From assembly GCA_964434955.1 (NCBI GenBank), contig CAYSXI010000078.1:1-22287 (forward strand): DNA of 22,287 bases. Reading direction: 5' to 3'. Shown in pieces: positions 1 through 7,265 of this stretch. Every line of letters starts with the position of its first letter. The stretch's first letter is position 1. This stretch comes from JANQLU01 sp964434955. GTDB lineage: Bacteria; Planctomycetota; Planctomycetia; Pirellulales; Pirellulaceae. The notes below the pieces were generated by a model. The model did not search any database and was not told the DNA's origin. It saw only the letters and a program-made list of their open reading frames with translations. The position numbers were made by a program, and so were the translations under genes.

Positions 1-2
1 TG

Positions 3-167
3 AACAAATGGGAATTTATCAAGAAGAAAAAGAAAATAGCTCATAAAAATTTATTCAAAGTCAAACAAAGAATAGCAACTGCAAGAGGCATGATCAAGCA
101 GCTTTACTTGATTCAGTTTTTGAGGAGAATTTATATGCATGTGAAAGACCAGTCAGGTGAAGATTAA
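3..167 (+). CDS. Possible 3' end of a truncated lysine-rich protein
   Basis: An open frame runs from the left edge of the window for 54 codons to a TAA at 165-167. The stretch is markedly AT-rich, where stop codons should be frequent, so this length suggests the end of a real gene beginning outside the window. The peptide is strongly basic: it starts NKWEFIKKKKK, passes through a mixed hydrophobic and basic stretch (IKQLYLIQFLRR) and ends in DQSGED. No family is recognised. Its AT-rich composition differs from all later genes and could mean transferred DNA. It could also be non-coding AT-rich sequence, because no start codon or upstream context is visible. Confidence 0.35.
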   Translation, partial: NKWEFIKKKKKIAHKNLFKVKQRIATARGMIKQLYLIQFLRRIYMHVKDQSGED

Positions 168-214
168 TCTCGTATTTATTAATGCATCAATTTTCAATTG
201 GAACTAATATAACT

Positions 215-255
215 GGGGTTTTGGGGTTTTGGGGTTTTGGGGTTTTGGGGTTGGG
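215..255 (+). repeat. GGGGTTTT tandem tract, predicted G-quadruplex
   Basis: Five perfect runs of four G begin at 215, 223, 231, 239 and 247. The first four intervals are each exactly TTTT. A three-G run follows at 253-255. The tract ends 32 bases before the start codon of the TPR gene at 288. Four G4 runs with four-base loops meet the standard definition of a G-quadruplex on the plus, non-template strand, and would also form in the mRNA if transcription begins upstream. A weak -10-like sequence (TATAAC, 208-213) lies immediately before it. The unit equals the ciliate Oxytricha/Euplotes telomere repeat, but the setting is intergenic. Confidence 0.9.
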
Positions 256-287
256 TTCGAGCAAGTATCATTCGCGGTGAATAAGCA

Positions 288-2852
288 ATGACCCGATTTT
301 CGATTTCTCGACGGCGCCGACCTTTGCCTGGTTCCCTCGGCATGATTTTCATGCTCGTGCTGATTGCCATTACTTCTGCGCCCGCGAACGCGCAAGGGCT
401 CGGAAGTGGCCAGGCCGAAGAAGGGGAAACAAGTTTCGAACAGGAGTTCGTTGCCGGACTACGAGAACGCCGTCTCTATGATCTTGCCGAGAGCTACTGC
501 AACGCTCAACTCAAGGAAAACTTGAATCCAACGGAACGCAATGAAATCATCCTTGAGTTGATCCGCACGCAAATCGCGGTTGCCTCCCATGCGTCAGCGG
601 ACAAACAAGAAGCTCTTTGGAATCGGGCCGATCAAACGGCGGCGTCGTACGCTGCGGGTGAAAAAGGCCGCCCGCGTTCGATCATGCTGAACGTCCAACA
701 TGCGATGCTTCCGTTGATCCGTGCTCAGCTGTTGCGGCGGGAAATCGAGTATCGGGGCAGTCAGCAAGCGGCCGTTCAGCAATTCGGCTTGGCTCAATTG
801 CGACTTTCGCGGGAACGCTTGCGGAAAAGCCTTTCCGACGTGTCCAACTTGAAATCGGAGCGAGTGCGTTCGCGACCAAGGAACGAGCACTTTCTTACGA
901 TGGACCAGCTGATCGCGTTGGAGAAGAATGTCCAGTTCCAGATGACAACCTGCGACTTGAATCGCGGCTTGTTTTACCCCGAATCTGATCGCGACAATCG
1001 ACGAGCGACGTTGATCGGTGCATTGGACGGGCTTCAAAAAATATCCAGCCAGCTCACCGCCGATGATTCACTTTGGTTTTCAGTCAAGATTCGCGAAATT
1101 CAGGCAAACCGATTACTGAAGAAATTCGCCGTCTGCGGTCAAATTATTGGAAAGCTGAATCGGCAAACCTGGAATGAATATCAGCAACAACAATTGTTGA
1201 ACGAAGTGTTGCAAGTCGACCTGGCGATGGGGAACCTTGATCGGGCGGCCGAAACGATTCGAGAAAGGAACCTGGAACAGCCACACGCGTTCCAGCCACT
1301 GGATATCACGATTGTTCGAGCCGCCTTGAAAAGGGCTTCGACGGCAACCGAGGACAAACAGAAAAAAGACTGGCAAGATTTTGCCATCGGATATGCCGAT
1401 CAAGTGAAACAGTACCACGGACGCTACTGGGGCCGGCTTGCAGATCTTTTGATGGTCGATGTGGCCAAAACACGAGCACTTCCTTCCAACGTTCAAATCC
1501 TGGTTCGCCTCGGCGAAGAGTACCTTCGAAAAAAACAAATCGAGAAGGCGATTGAGACGTTTGACTCGGCATTTGAAATCGCCACCGAAGAGGATGACGA
1601 CAACCTTGCGTTTTCCCTTGGCTACCGATCCGCCGTCCTGCTTCAACAGACCAAGAAACACGATGACGCCGCGGATCGATTCCGCCTGCTGGCAAATCGG
1701 TTTACGAAGCATCGTTCGGCTCCAAGTACGCATTTGCTGGCCTGCTGGAACAAGGCACGCGCGTCCGCATCCGATGCAGCGAAACGGAACGAGTACGAAC
1801 AGTTACTCAAGGAAAACATCAACCAGTGGCCCGATTCCGAGTCAGCCAACCGGGCCAAGTCCTGGCTTGGAAAACTCTATCGCCATCGACGAGATTACCG
1901 TGCCGCGTTCGAGACGTTCATTACAATTTCGCCAACCAGCGAATTTTTCCACGGCATCGTTTCGGAACTCGGCGACGCTGCCGTTGCCAGTTGCCAAAAT
2001 GAAAAAGACGCAAAGAAAATTGCCACGATACAAGGTGGACTTGAAAGTCTCCTGACCAAACTACGCGAGAACTCGGAATCCAAGCCGATGGCGGCAGTCG
2101 AATTGGAAATTCGCTTGGCGCAAATCCAACTCTTGCACTCCAATCAACCGGCGGAGGCTTCTAATCGCCTCGAAAAGCTGATGCAGATTGAAGAACTGAA
2201 AGATGACACGCGAGCCGCAATTCAACTGTGGTCGGTCGTTGCGCTAAGTCGCCAGCCGTCAAAAACCGAGCAGGCGACGGAACTTCTGGATTCATTGTCC
2301 TTTCGACCGCAGGACGAATCGCGATGGCAGGATGGTTTGGCCACGGTCGATCCAGAGTTTCAAAATGATGCCGTGTCGAAAGTAAAAATCAAGATCGCGG
2401 ATAAGCTGCTTGCGAGCGGCCTGGATTCCAAGCAGAAAACGGAATGGTTGTTTTATCGGGCAAAAGCCTACTTGGGTGCCGGGCAATTTAGTGCCGCAAC
2501 AGCGACGCTCAAACAGCTTTCGAAAGAAAATCCTCGTGAGATGCGATTCCAGATTGAACTTGGACGAGTGATCGGAAAGTCGCCCCGAGACAAGAAAGAC
2601 AAAATGTCGATGGAGGAAGGACTTCAGATTTGGCGGCGAATTGCCTTGCGTGTCAAACCGCAATCGGATTTGTGGTTTGAATCGAAATACTATGTCGTCA
2701 AGCTCTTATTCGAGCTTGGAAAATCAGATGACGCTAACAAACTCGTTGACTATATGAAAGCAACGACCGCAAATTGGGAACAAAACCCTTGGCGGATTCG
2801 ATTTGAAAACCTGGTGCAGCAGGTAGCGAAAAGCGACCAGCGAATCCCGTGA
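288..2852 (+). CDS. Large secreted TPR-repeat protein
   Basis: The protein has 854 residues. The N terminus is a basic stretch (RRRR at 8-11), then a hydrophobic core (about 19-32) ending in an Ala-X-Ala site (ANA, about 33-35), which reads as a Sec signal peptide with a long n-region. The rest is predicted helical and shows tetratricopeptide-like helix pairs, clearest near residues 401-470 (EEYLRKKQIEKAIETFDSAF, then a DDAADRF helix), about 520-570 and about 698-762 (FYRAKAYLGAGQFSAATATL). It is therefore probably a periplasmic or surface scaffold for protein-protein contacts. No enzymatic motif was seen. The ATG at 288 was chosen because it precedes the signal peptide; only a weak GGTGA lies upstream. 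The gene stands alone on this strand and the G4T4 tract sits in its leader. Its precise role is unknown. Confidence 0.85.
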   Translation: MTRFSISRRRRPLPGSLGMIFMLVLIAITSAPANAQGLGSGQAEEGETSFEQEFVAGLRERRLYDLAESYCNAQLKENLNPTERNEIILELIRTQIAVASHASADKQEALWNRADQTAASYAAGEKGRPRSIMLNVQHAMLPLIRAQLLRREIEYRGSQQAAVQQFGLAQLRLSRERLRKSLSDVSNLKSERVRSRPRNEHFLTMDQLIALEKNVQFQMTTCDLNRGLFYPESDRDNRRATLIGALDGLQKISSQLTADDSLWFSVKIREIQANRLLKKFAVCGQIIGKLNRQTWNEYQQQQLLNEVLQVDLAMGNLDRAAETIRERNLEQPHAFQPLDITIVRAALKRASTATEDKQKKDWQDFAIGYADQVKQYHGRYWGRLADLLMVDVAKTRALPSNVQILVRLGEEYLRKKQIEKAIETFDSAFEIATEEDDDNLAFSLGYRSAVLLQQTKKHDDAADRFRLLANRFTKHRSAPSTHLLACWNKARASASDAAKRNEYEQLLKENINQWPDSESANRAKSWLGKLYRHRRDYRAAFETFITISPTSEFFHGIVSELGDAAVASCQNEKDAKKIATIQGGLESLLTKLRENSESKPMAAVELEIRLAQIQLLHSNQPAEASNRLEKLMQIEELKDDTRAAIQLWSVVALSRQPSKTEQATELLDSLSFRPQDESRWQDGLATVDPEFQNDAVSKVKIKIADKLLASGLDSKQKTEWLFYRAKAYLGAGQFSAATATLKQLSKENPREMRFQIELGRVIGKSPRDKKDKMSMEEGLQIWRRIALRVKPQSDLWFESKYYVVKLLFELGKSDDANKLVDYMKATTANWEQNPWRIRFENLVQQVAKSDQRIP

Positions 2853-2943
2853 CGGCTCCACGGATATCGCCGATCCGATTCCCATTCCTGAAGTAACTTC
2901 CTGTTGCATCGGTTGGTCCCCTCGCCAATGGTTTCGCTTGTTC

Positions 2944-3039
2944 TTAGTAAGGATTGGTCGCCTGAACGGGCTTCGCAACAATGGCTGCAAGCGAGAGAAC
3001 GGCCAATCCGCCAAGGCTAAGTATCAAAGTGAAGAGCAT
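2944..3039 (-). CDS. 31-residue hydrophobic micropeptide
   Basis: On the minus strand an ATG at 3039 opens 31 codons ending in TAA at 2944-2946. The peptide begins MLFTLILSLGGL, continues AVLSLAAIVA and ends KPVQATNPY. About 23 residues are uninterruptedly hydrophobic, followed by a short polar tail, as in single-span small membrane proteins. Translation signals are good: AAAGGA ends eight bases before the ATG, better than most genes in this window. A near-consensus sigma-54 promoter lies at 3076-3092 and would give a leader of about 27 bases. No family is recognised. The tail could be exposed, or VQA could be a signal-peptidase site, leaving only four residues; a membrane peptide is more plausible. 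Confidence 0.55.
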   Translation of the reverse strand: MLFTLILSLGGLAVLSLAAIVAKPVQATNPY

Positions 3040-3075
3040 TTTTATTCCTTTCGACTAGTTGCTGACGGGCTTAAT

Positions 3076-3092
3076 TGCATCCAGCGTGCCAA
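3076..3092 (-). promoter_or_regulatory. Candidate sigma-54 (RpoN) -24/-12 promoter
   Basis: Read on the minus strand the sequence is TTGGCACGCTGGATGCA. The family consensus is TGGCACG, four bases, then TTGCA or TTGCT. This site has a perfect -24 block, exactly ten bases between the invariant GG and GC, and one mismatch in the -12 block (ATGCA). Transcription would start near 3066, 27 bases before the micropeptide ATG at 3039, which leaves room for its Shine-Dalgarno sequence. Sigma-54 promoters need an enhancer-binding activator; no activator gene is seen in this window. Confidence 0.5.
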
Positions 3093-3422
3093 AAAGAAAA
3101 AACTGCAGTTTCAGCTTGATTTTGCCTAAAGTTCGCCGGGTTGAGCTCAGCGCTGTGCTCATTCTGATATCGAAATTCTGCGGATTGAATCCGTTTGACG
3201 ACAAACCCCATCGAAGAAATCGGGGAATCGTAGAAATGGCTCCCAGTCGTCGAGCTTCGTCATTCGCACGTCCCCAGGCTACGCAGGCAAAAGATCGATC
3301 GCGGCCGGGAGGCGAGGCCGCTTCGGAGCGTCAGGCCAAAAGAAAAGACAAGTAGGGTGACCTGTAAGGAGGCTTATGCGATTGGTGCTGGATCGGTCCG
3401 GAAAAGCGATCCATCAGCGCGC

Positions 3423-3454
3423 AAAAAAAGACGAAGCCAATGCTCCGTCTTTTT
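3423..3454 (-). terminator. Rho-independent terminator (bidirectional form)
   Basis: AAAAAGACG at 3425-3433 pairs perfectly with CGTCTTTTT at 3446-3454. The stem continues through one mismatch into AGC/GCT, leaving a CAAT loop. On the minus strand the hairpin is followed by a run of seven T (complement of 3423-3429). It lies 26 bases after the stop of the minus-strand gene at 3480, so it should end the two-gene secreted-protein transcript. Confidence 0.8.
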
Positions 3455-3479
3455 GGAATCTCAATTGATCGTCGGCTTC

Positions 3480-4091
3480 TTAGAAAGGGCCACGAACTGG
3501 GTAAACGCCGAATTGGCTCGTGTTGGATGGCCAGGAGGGCGTGTTGTAGAAACGTGCTTGACCTGCGGCTCCACCGTCGTGTCCTGGGTAGGCTCGACCA
3601 AACTGGTGGTAGATCGGAACACTTCGAGTCTCGGCAACGCCCCAGCTGTAGACGGTTTGGAAAGCGGAATTGGGTGGAACAACCAAGGCGGTCGGTCGAC
3701 CGTACTGCCAGTAGTTGTACTGGCAGTGCCATGGATGCTGCTGCATCTGGTCCTGGTTCCACTGGTGAGTCAATTGAGCTTCGATACCGTGTCGGCTGTA
3801 CGAGTAAAACGAACGTGGGCTCATTCGATCCCAGGCTGCGTAACGCAAGCGATAAACCGGGTTGGGATATCCGGTTCTCGTGTTAACACAGTTGGCCCGT
3901 ACTTCGCCAATACCGCAAGAACCCAATCCAATGTTGCCTGGGCAATGCGGTGCACCCGCATGGAACGCCGCTTCCGCAGCTGGATTGGCTGCTGAATCGG
4001 CTTTCGGTTCAACCGCCTTGTCTTGGCCAAATGCAGCGCCGCTGAATACAAGCGTAGCTGCAACAGCCAAATATGAAATTTGAGCTTTCAT
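3480..4091 (-). CDS. Secreted Tyr/Trp/His-rich protein
   Basis: The protein has 203 residues with a clear Sec signal peptide: MKAQISYLAVAATLVFSGAA, then FGQ, with cleavage near residue 23. The mature part starts with an acidic Ala/Pro-rich linker, contains four cysteines between about residues 50 and 68 (PHCPGNIGLGSCGIGEVRANC), and is then rich in Tyr, Trp, His and Gln. A good ribosome site (AAGGG, nine bases before the ATG) supports this start. It lies 83 bases downstream of the similar secreted gene at 4175-4825 on the same strand, and a terminator follows it, so the two are probably cotranscribed. No enzymatic motif is visible. A structural cell-envelope role is inference from composition only. 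Confidence 0.75.
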   Translation of the reverse strand: MKAQISYLAVAATLVFSGAAFGQDKAVEPKADSAANPAAEAAFHAGAPHCPGNIGLGSCGIGEVRANCVNTRTGYPNPVYRLRYAAWDRMSPRSFYSYSRHGIEAQLTHQWNQDQMQQHPWHCQYNYWQYGRPTALVVPPNSAFQTVYSWGVAETRSVPIYHQFGRAYPGHDGGAAGQARFYNTPSWPSNTSQFGVYPVRGPF

Positions 4092-4174
4092 AAGTCATTT
4101 CCCTTGAACAATTGATTCTTGAATCGTTCGCCTTTGTTCGGGTCAAAAGCTCAGCGAACACAGAAGCGGCTAAC

Positions 4175-4825
4175 TTATTTGAGTGAAGAGCGAACTGGAG
4201 TTTGAGCACATCCGCCAGCACATCCACCGGAAGTTGCGCCACCGCAGTTTCCTGAAGCACATCCTCCGCCGCCAGCTCGATTGCGGAATCGGCCGCCGAT
4301 GGGTTGCAATGCACGCTTGGCGGTTTGTGGGCAGTATGCCCAGTTGGCATATCGTGACTGAAGCCGCAGTGCGGGCGTCAAATTGCCTGCCAGTGGACCA
4401 AAGAAATTTTTGCTGCTTGAGTAAACAACCGTCGTCTTGTTCAAATGTCCGCCCTGGTTGCAGCCACCCTGGCATTGTCCGCAGGTGCCACCACATTGGC
4501 CTTGGCAGGGGCTCGTGTAGTAGGCGCCTGGAGTCCACTTGTAGTAGTTGCGAACGTGCGAGTACATATGCTCATGTGGCAACAATGGTTGGTAAGTGTA
4601 GTACGAGTGGCCGACATAGGCGGGAACGGGTCGCGGGGCCAGGTACATTTGAGCGTTGACCTGGTTCATGCCGCCCTGAGTGTAGTAGTTGTAAAAAAGA
4701 TTTTCCGCCAAAGGAGTTTGCGGAGCATGCTCGGCGTGTTGATCCTGAGCGTTGGTCGAGGTGACCAGGACGCTTCCGGCCAGAATGGCCAGGGCGCAAG
4801 TCAAGTGTCGAAGGCTGTGGTTCAT
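4175..4825 (-). CDS. Secreted Tyr/Gly/Cys-rich envelope protein
   Basis: The protein has 216 residues with an N-terminal signal peptide (hydrophobic core about 8-22, likely cut after TNA near residue 26). Next comes a Tyr- and Pro-rich segment (APRPVPAYVGHSYYTYQPLL) and a conserved-looking HEHMYSHVRNYYKW stretch. A first cysteine cluster (CQGQCGGTCGQCQGGC) and a second Gly/Cys-rich cluster near the C terminus follow. AGGAG lies eight bases before the ATG, so the start is well supported. Clustered cysteines with Gly and Tyr suggest a disulfide-cross-linked structural protein. Planctomycete envelopes were classically described as rich in cystine-containing protein, so a wall or surface role is plausible but unproven. 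The downstream neighbour shares an aromatic RLxxxYAxW-like patch, hinting at distant paralogy. Confidence 0.75.
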   Translation of the reverse strand: MNHSLRHLTCALAILAGSVLVTSTNAQDQHAEHAPQTPLAENLFYNYYTQGGMNQVNAQMYLAPRPVPAYVGHSYYTYQPLLPHEHMYSHVRNYYKWTPGAYYTSPCQGQCGGTCGQCQGGCNQGGHLNKTTVVYSSSKNFFGPLAGNLTPALRLQSRYANWAYCPQTAKRALQPIGGRFRNRAGGGGCASGNCGGATSGGCAGGCAQTPVRSSLK

Positions 4826-5175
4826 TTCAGCGACTCCTGTTTCGCTAGTTTAAGGCTGTGCCAGTTGGCTTCATGCCATGGTGGTTGAACGATGAGTTTT
4901 CCGCGCATCGATCGCAGACGATCCCATTCCATCGATAAGTTCGGCCCTAGGGAAAAAGGCGGTTAGTCATTTGCAAGGTGGAATTCGGAGATCTCGAAGC
5001 CAGCAACTCATAACCGTCAAAACTGTCTTCAACCGAAACTGCCGAATCGTTATAATTTCCGCAGTTTATGCATCTTTGAATGTGCCGAAAATACGCTAAA
5101 TTGACGCGTTTTCAGCTTAAACGGCAGAATTGAAACGCGATCAAATCGACGAAGAAAGAGTAAAGGAGTACCGGC
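4826..5175. other. Divergent intergenic region
   Basis: These 350 bases separate the minus-strand secreted-protein pair from the plus-strand topoisomerase VI unit, so they must carry promoters in both directions. The topoisomerase side becomes AT-rich from about 5020 and contains a TATAAT. No small gene with credible signals was seen. Confidence 0.6.
5027..5056 (+). promoter_or_regulatory. Candidate sigma-70 promoter for the topoisomerase VI unit
   Basis: A perfect -10 hexamer TATAAT is at 5051-5056. A weak -35 (CTTCAA, 5027-5032) lies 18 bases upstream. Start of transcription would be near 5063, giving a leader of about 110 bases before the GTG at 5176. The -35 is poor, so the call rests mainly on the -10 and the position. 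Confidence 0.35.
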
Positions 5176-7212
5176 GTGGCAAAATCATCCGCGACTGCCG
5201 AGCCACGAAAGCGGCGACGCGCAACGGCCGAATCGATGGCCGCGCAACAGCGCAGTATTTCGGTCAGTGAATTTTTCACGAAAAACCGACACCTGCTGGG
5301 CTTCGACAATCCCCGCAAAGCACTTTTGACGACCGTCAAAGAAGCCGTGGACAATTCGATGGACGCTTGCGAGGAAGCGGGAATCGTCCCGGTTCTGTGG
5401 GTCCATATCGAAACGCAAACCAAGAATCGATTCCGGGTTTCAATCCAGGACAACGGTCCCGGAATTGTCAAGAAACAGATTCCATTGATTTTTGGAAAGC
5501 TGTTGTACGGGTCCAAGTTTCATCGCTTGCGGATGAGCCGAGGACAACAGGGGATCGGCATCAGCGCCGCTGGAATGTACGGGCAATTGACGACCGGCAA
5601 GCCAATCAAGATCGTCTCAAAAGTTTCGAAGCGGAAACCGGCGCATTACTTTGAGATTCAGATCAATACGAAAACGAACAACCCGGAAATCCACAACGGC
5701 CGAGGGGATGGAGAGGACATCCCCAAGGACGGTGCCAAGTTTTGCGAAAAGAAGCAGATCAACTGGGTAACGGAAATCCCGCCGCTGCAGGAAGACGAAA
5801 ACCCAACTCCGTTGATCAGCGGCACTATGGTTTCGATCGAGATGGAAGCCGCCTACAAGCGTGGGAAGGGAAGCGTAGACGAGTACCTCGAACAGACCGC
5901 GATCGCCAATCCGCACGTCACCATCATCTATACGGATCCGGATGGTGAAGAGACAATCTACAAACGCAGCACCACACAGTTGCCTCCGGAATCGGTAGAA
6001 ATCAAACCCCACCCCTACGGTGTTGAACTTGGTCGTTTGCTTTCGATGCTGAAAGATGACAAGAACGCGGCCACGATTTCGCAGTTTTTGACCAGCAATT
6101 TTTCTCGGGTCAGTTCGGCGGTTGCCAGGCGAATTTGCGAAGCTGCTGGGGTCAGCACCCGGGCATCCACCAAAAAAATCGGTCGGAGCGAGGCCGACAA
6201 GATTTACCAGGCAATTCAGGAAACAAAAATTAGCGCGCCTTCCACCGATTGCATCTCGCCCATCGGGGAAGAGCTCTTACTGAAGGGCCTCCACCAGGTT
6301 GTTCCCGGCGAGTTCTATGCGGCGGCAACCCGTCCACCATCGGTTTATCGAGGGAACCCATTTCAGATTGAGGTCGCACTTGCCTATGGTGGTGCGGTAT
6401 CCGCATCCAAAGTCAGCAAGGAAGACCTGAATCAGCTTCTGACCGAATCCGACTCGCGAACCGTCAAGCAGTTTTTGACGAGCACTTTTGATGGTCTGGG
6501 CGCGGAAGGCGCCGACAAGATCATCAAGGCCGCAAAACTGGGAACCCGCCAGTCCCCTGGAAAGCTCAAGATTCCCGAGCGGGATGCCTTGTTCGATGCA
6601 ATGCAACACGTGAACATCTCTGACAACCAGTCCATGCAGGTGCTTCGGTATGCCAATCGCGTTCCCCTTCAATTCAAGATGGGGGACTGCGCCATCACCA
6701 AGACCGTCATGCAGACCAATTGGCGTAGTTATGGGCTGTCCCAATCGCGAGGCGGATTACCCTCGGGTCCAGTCACCGTGATGGTTCATGTGGCGAGTGT
6801 CTGGGTCCCTTTCACAAGTGAATCCAAAGAAGCGATTGCCGCTTACCCCGAGATTGAAAAAGATCTTCGGCTTGGACTGCAGTCGGTCGGGCGGAAGCTC
6901 GGAATGTTTCTTCGTCGCCGAAAAAGCATCAAGCAGGAAAGTGAAAGACGAAGCATCTTCCTGCGATACCTGGGCGAAGTCGCGACGGCGGTCAGCGAAA
7001 TTAACGGTGCCAGTCGACAGAATCTTTATGACAACCTGCTGAAGATTGCCCAACGCAAAACCAAAGAAGCCGATACAAAACTTGACAAACGCGGAAAGAA
7101 AATCGAAGAGGATTCCGAGTTGTACGGCGACAACGTTTTGATCGTCGATCAACAGCCGTTGACCAACGGTTCCGCTTCCAGCAATGGCTCGCAGGGCGAG
7201 CTTTTCGAGTAA
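5176..7212 (+). CDS. top6B: DNA topoisomerase VI subunit B (ATPase)
   Basis: This is the ATP-binding subunit of type IIB topoisomerase, which with subunit A passes one duplex through a double-strand break. The GHKL ATPase motifs are intact: N-box KEAVDNSMDA (E56, N60), DNGPGI at 92-97 and RGQQGIG at 122-128. An H2TH domain follows (about 283-355), then the transducer with NWRSYGLSQSRGGLP (about 515-529) and SVWVPFTSESKEAIA (541-555). At 678 residues it is longer than typical archaeal subunits (about 530). Residues 407-488 are an insertion resembling a second H2TH copy. The start is GTG at 5176, with AAGGAG seven bases upstream. The N terminus is basic (RKRRR). The gene for subunit A follows 53 bases later, so the pair is operonic. 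Confidence 0.96.
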   Translation: MAKSSATAEPRKRRRATAESMAAQQRSISVSEFFTKNRHLLGFDNPRKALLTTVKEAVDNSMDACEEAGIVPVLWVHIETQTKNRFRVSIQDNGPGIVKKQIPLIFGKLLYGSKFHRLRMSRGQQGIGISAAGMYGQLTTGKPIKIVSKVSKRKPAHYFEIQINTKTNNPEIHNGRGDGEDIPKDGAKFCEKKQINWVTEIPPLQEDENPTPLISGTMVSIEMEAAYKRGKGSVDEYLEQTAIANPHVTIIYTDPDGEETIYKRSTTQLPPESVEIKPHPYGVELGRLLSMLKDDKNAATISQFLTSNFSRVSSAVARRICEAAGVSTRASTKKIGRSEADKIYQAIQETKISAPSTDCISPIGEELLLKGLHQVVPGEFYAAATRPPSVYRGNPFQIEVALAYGGAVSASKVSKEDLNQLLTESDSRTVKQFLTSTFDGLGAEGADKIIKAAKLGTRQSPGKLKIPERDALFDAMQHVNISDNQSMQVLRYANRVPLQFKMGDCAITKTVMQTNWRSYGLSQSRGGLPSGPVTVMVHVASVWVPFTSESKEAIAAYPEIEKDLRLGLQSVGRKLGMFLRRRKSIKQESERRSIFLRYLGEVATAVSEINGASRQNLYDNLLKIAQRKTKEADTKLDKRGKKIEEDSELYGDNVLIVDQQPLTNGSASSNGSQGELFE

Positions 7213-7265
7213 CTTCGTTTTCAATTCACACACATTACTTCCAGCACGCATAGACCGAATTAGGT

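Larger units (their letters stand above)
2853..3479. other. Long intergenic region
   Basis: This 627-base gap lies between the TPR gene and the secreted-protein gene on the minus strand. It holds a minus-strand micropeptide gene (2944-3039), its candidate sigma-54 promoter (3076-3092) and the terminator at 3423-3454. A six-base inverted repeat (GCGGCC at 3301-3306, GGCCGC at 3316-3321, nine-base loop) has no T-tract. Nothing else convincing was seen between 3093 and 3420. Confidence 0.6.

Noticed and set aside
215..255. GGGGTTTT tract as a telomere or a eukaryotic chromosome end
   Set aside because: Unique sequence continues on both sides, the genes are clearly bacterial, and the tract has only five units.
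1113..1733. Long minus-strand open frame (206 codons) inside the TPR gene
   Set aside because: It lies wholly antisense to a coherent 854-residue protein, has no ribosome site and an irregular composition; it is a shadow of the coding strand.
3059..3355. Plus-strand open frame of 98 codons in the intergenic region
   Set aside because: It overlaps the sigma-54 site, has an irregular basic composition, no clear start signals and no domain. An internal ATG near 3235 has a weak GGGGA, which is not enough.
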